This document shows, in pieces, positions 61,601 through 64,000 of a stretch of DNA of 64,000 bases (positions are counted from its first letter, which is position 1; every line of letters starts with the position of its first letter). The position numbers were made by a program, and so were the translations under genes. This DNA comes from an uncultured Bacillota bacterium (GTDB lineage Bacteria > Bacillota > Clostridia > Lachnospirales > CAG-274). The notes beneath the pieces are model-generated. The model had not been told where the DNA came from. It searched no databases and saw only the letters and a program-made list of their open reading frames with translations. The stretch is from positions 6,098-70,097 of the forward strand of contig CATZZP010000011.1 in the NCBI GenBank assembly GCA_958426775.1, given 5' to 3'.

Positions 61601-62068
61601 ATGGATCTTAAGTTTGAAAATGATAACGATACTTTAGGTACAATGCATTACATAAAAATAATAGGTTCTAACATCCGCTATGAGCGTAAAAAACGTAATT
61701 TAACAATCGAAGATCTTGCTGAAATCATCGGCATGGCACCCGGCTTCCTCGGCTTAATTGAAAGAGGTCAGAGGGGTACAAGCATTAAAAATCTTGTTAA
61801 GATTGCAGAAATATTCAGCTTATCTCTTGATCAACTTATAACTGTTGATTTACGTAGCCTTGAATTAGGTGATACATTTAAGGAGCCTGTTGGCGGTCCT
61901 AAGTATCAAAGCCAGTCAAAGTCACGTATGTCTAAGCTTTCAACACTTACAAGTCTTACAAAAAATATGTCTGTTCATGAGCTTGAATATCTTATTGCAA
62001 ATATTAAAGCTCTTCGTAAGCTTATTAACACAACCACCGTTAAAGAAAATGACGGTATGGATATTTAA
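61601..62068 (+). CDS. XRE-family transcriptional regulator
   Basis: 155 residues. An N-terminal HTH of the Cro/CI type (about 20-75) has IRYERKKRNLTIEDLAEIIG then GFLGLIERGQRG, followed by a hydrophilic region and a helical C-terminus (about 120-150). DNA targets are unknown. It is directly behind purE with AAAGGAG, so it may be co-transcribed with purK-purE; it may not regulate them. Confidence 0.85.
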   Translation: MDLKFENDNDTLGTMHYIKIIGSNIRYERKKRNLTIEDLAEIIGMAPGFLGLIERGQRGTSIKNLVKIAEIFSLSLDQLITVDLRSLELGDTFKEPVGGPKYQSQSKSRMSKLSTLTSLTKNMSVHELEYLIANIKALRKLINTTTVKENDGMDI

Positions 62069-62084
62069 TAAAAAAATATTAAAA

Positions 62085-62117
62085 GGCTGTAGCATATTAC
62101 TTTAAAATGTTACAGCC
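62085..62117 (+). terminator. Terminator after the XRE regulator gene
   Basis: A 10-bp stem with one G-U wobble (62085-62094/62108-62117), followed by ATTTTTG. It separates the pur-regulator unit from the ABC exporter. Confidence 0.8.
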
Positions 62118-62155
62118 ATTTTTGTAAAAAATTATAAGTTTGAAGGGATATTTAT

Positions 62156-63927
62156 ATGCCAGATAATAACTCTGTATCAGCTGTACAACACTCAATTAGT
62201 ACAGGTAAGCTGATTAAAAGATTTTTACCTTATTACAAACCACATATAGGAGTTTTAATTTTTGATTTACTCTGTGCAGGCTTCTCCTCAGTCGGTGAAC
62301 TGGTGCTTCCACTAATAATAAGCGGTATTACCGATAAAGCATCAAGCGGAAACTTAACCTTTAGCTTTATTATTCAAGCAGGGTTTATTTATCTGATATT
62401 GCGTGTTATTGATACAGCTGCTCAGTATTTTATGAATAACCGAGGTCATGTGATGGATGCTGCTATTGAAACCAATATGCGACACGACCTTTTTAATCAT
62501 CTCCAGAAGCTTAGCTTTAAGTTCTACGACGATACTAAAATCGGTCAGATAATGGCAAGAATAACAAGTGATTTATTTGATGTAACTGAGTTTGCTCATC
62601 ATTGTCCCGAGGAGTTTTTTATTGCCGCACTAAAAATAATTATTGCATTTGTTGTTTTAATACAGATTAATATACCTCTCACACTTATTATGTTCATACA
62701 AATTCCTTTTATGATAATTTGTACCATAGGCTTTAGGTCAAAAATGAATAAAGCCTTTAAAATGTCCAGATTTCAGATAGGTGAAATCAATTCAGGCGTT
62801 GAGGATAGTCTTCTGGGCATACGTGTTGTTAAAGGCTTTGCTAATGAAAAAATTGAGGCTGATAAATTTGAAAAAAATAACCAACGTTTTTTGATATAAA
62901 AAAATCTCAATATAAATATTTATCCGGCTTTCATGCAACTGTCAGAACATTTGATGCAATTATGTATATCAGCGTAGTTTTTCTTGGCGGAATATTTATA
63001 TTAAACAAAAGAATAACCGCTGCAAATTTAACAGCCTTTATTCTTTTTGCTAATACCTTACTTCAGACAGTAAAAAGAATAGTGGAATTTGCCGAGCAGT
63101 TTCAAAGAGGTATGACAGGTATAGAAAGATTTATTGAATTAATGGATATTAATGAGGAGATAAAAGATGCTCCTAACGCTAAGGAGCTTGCAAATGTAAA
63201 AGGAAATATCCGATTTGAAAGTGTAACTTTTAGATACGGTGAAAATACCCAAAATGTTTTGGAAAATATTAACCTTGATATAAAGGCAGGAGAAAATATA
63301 GCTTTTGTAGGCAGCTCCGGAGGCGGAAAAACAACCCTTTGCAGTCTTATACCTCGCTTTTATGATATAACAAACGGTAAAATAACTATTGATGAACAGG
63401 ATATACGCACATTAACCCTCTCCTCGTTAAGGAAAAATATAGGTATAGTTCAGCAGGACGTATATCTTTTTTCAGGTACAGTTCTTGAGAACATTGCTTA
63501 CGGTCGTCCGGGTGCATCTATTGAGGATATTATTCAAGCCGCTAAGCTTGCAGGAGCTGATGACTTTATAACCAGGCTTTCTAAAGGCTATGATACCTAT
63601 GTAGGTGAACGTGGTGTAAAGCTTTCCGGAGGGCAAAAACAAAGGATAAGTATTACAAGAGTTTTTCTGAAAAATCCACCTATATTAATACTTGATGAGG
63701 CAACCTCAGCCCTTGATAACGAAAGCGAAAAAATTGTACAGCAATCCTTGAAGCTGCTTACTAAAGGGAGAACCACCCTTACTGTAGCTCATCGTCTTAC
63801 AACAATAAAAAATGCAGACTGTATTGTTGTACTGTCTGATAAAGGTATTCAGGAGATAGGCTCACATGATGAATTAATTAATAAAGGTGGTACTTATGCC
63901 TCACTTTACAGACTTTATTCTAACTAA
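62156..63927 (+). pseudogene. ABC exporter (MsbA/LmrA-type), frameshifted
   Basis: The first part (62156-62899) encodes six membrane helices of an ABC exporter but stops with a TAA after NNQRFLI. If one T is added to the T6 tract at 62887-62892, the frame continues without a break (NNQRFFDIKKSQYKYLSG) into the second part, which holds Walker A GSSGGGKTT, LSGGQKQRI and LILDEATSALD. The repaired protein would be about 590 residues, the usual length for a homodimeric exporter. Either a real one-base loss, a slippage site, or a sequencing error in a homopolymer. The substrate is unknown. The second half alone has no good start. Confidence 0.85.
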
Positions 63928-63950
63928 AAAAACGGTGTATTATAATGATG

Positions 63951-64000
63951 TGACCCCAAAAAGTTAGACTTTTTTCAGCGTAGCAGTTTCAACAGCTGCT
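63951..64000 (+). mobile_element. Left end of a putative IS3-family insertion sequence
   Basis: The sequence TGACCCCAAAAAGTTAGACT, preceded by TG, matches the terminal inverted-repeat type of IS3-family elements (TG at the outer edge, then a conserved GACCCC-AAAAAGT block). It starts 23 bases after the ABC exporter stop and runs off the window, so no transposase is visible. The same end type, less well conserved, lies at 334-357. Confidence 0.55.

Noticed and set aside
62962..63927. Second half of the ABC exporter as a separate intact gene
   Set aside because: It starts in the middle of the membrane domain, has no ribosome-binding site, and joins the first half perfectly after one added base.

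Overview
The window is a stretch of chromosome from a low-GC, anaerobic, spore-forming member of the Clostridia, probably Lachnospiraceae or a relative. This placement is inferred from the spoIIA operon (spoIIAA-spoIIAB-sigF), a sensory-type [FeFe]-hydrogenase protein, formate-tetrahydrofolate ligase, a T-box leader, a one-chain PurL, frequent TTG starts with good Shine-Dalgarno sites, and AT-rich intergenic DNA. Almost all of it is ordinary core genome. No tRNA, rRNA, CRISPR array or prophage was seen.

Layout. 1-700: the 3' end of a stalk-domain protein gene, then about 400 bp of non-coding DNA with a nested palindrome (307-395) and a candidate structured RNA (about 480-680). 706-7424 (minus): comF, trpS-argF, the uronate catabolism genes kduI and kdgK, gap, and a 31-codon membrane-peptide gene. 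7529-16418 (minus): purL and a tightly overlapping folate operon, folC-folE-HD phosphohydrolase-folP-folBK-tgt. 16599-17657 (plus): a membrane protein and an RseC-family protein. 17696-21826 (minus): GNAT acetyltransferase, small protein, P1 peptidase, ychF, coaBC. 21884-23389 (minus): the sporulation sigma-F operon, divergent from lexA and a DnaQ-like exonuclease (23555-24843). 24915-30360 (minus): Nudix hydrolase, a three-gene ABC importer, rmuC and deoC. 30360-35530 (minus): surface polysaccharide genes.

35662-43645 is a regulatory showpiece. Two near-consensus promoters fire in opposite directions. One drives a preQ1-I riboswitch controlling queT-queF; the other drives a tryptophan T-box controlling the complete trpEGDCFBA operon. 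43692-45849 (minus): iron alcohol dehydrogenase and a CPBP protease. 45986-52065 (plus): nrdR, a HydS-like sensory hydrogenase with its partner PP2C/SpoIIE phosphatase, lepA and a membrane protein. 52115-59627 (minus): a TolC-like protein, folD, a DUF5050-type lipoprotein, fhs and ftsK. 59886-63927 (plus): purK-purE, an XRE regulator and an ABC exporter gene broken by a one-base frameshift. The last 50 bp look like the end of an IS3-family insertion sequence.

How the genes work together. Folate synthesis (fol operon) feeds one-carbon metabolism (fhs, folD), which supplies purine synthesis (purL, purK, purE). Queuosine salvage (queT, queF, tgt) is split between two loci. Uronate breakdown (kduI, kdgK) leads to glyceraldehyde-3-phosphate, handled by gap. 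The most interesting points are the candidate structured RNA beside comF, the hydrogenase-phosphatase pair as a possible H2-sensing module, the HD protein embedded in the folate operon where a dephosphorylation enzyme is missing, the 31-residue membrane peptide, and a TolC-like protein in an apparently monoderm organism.
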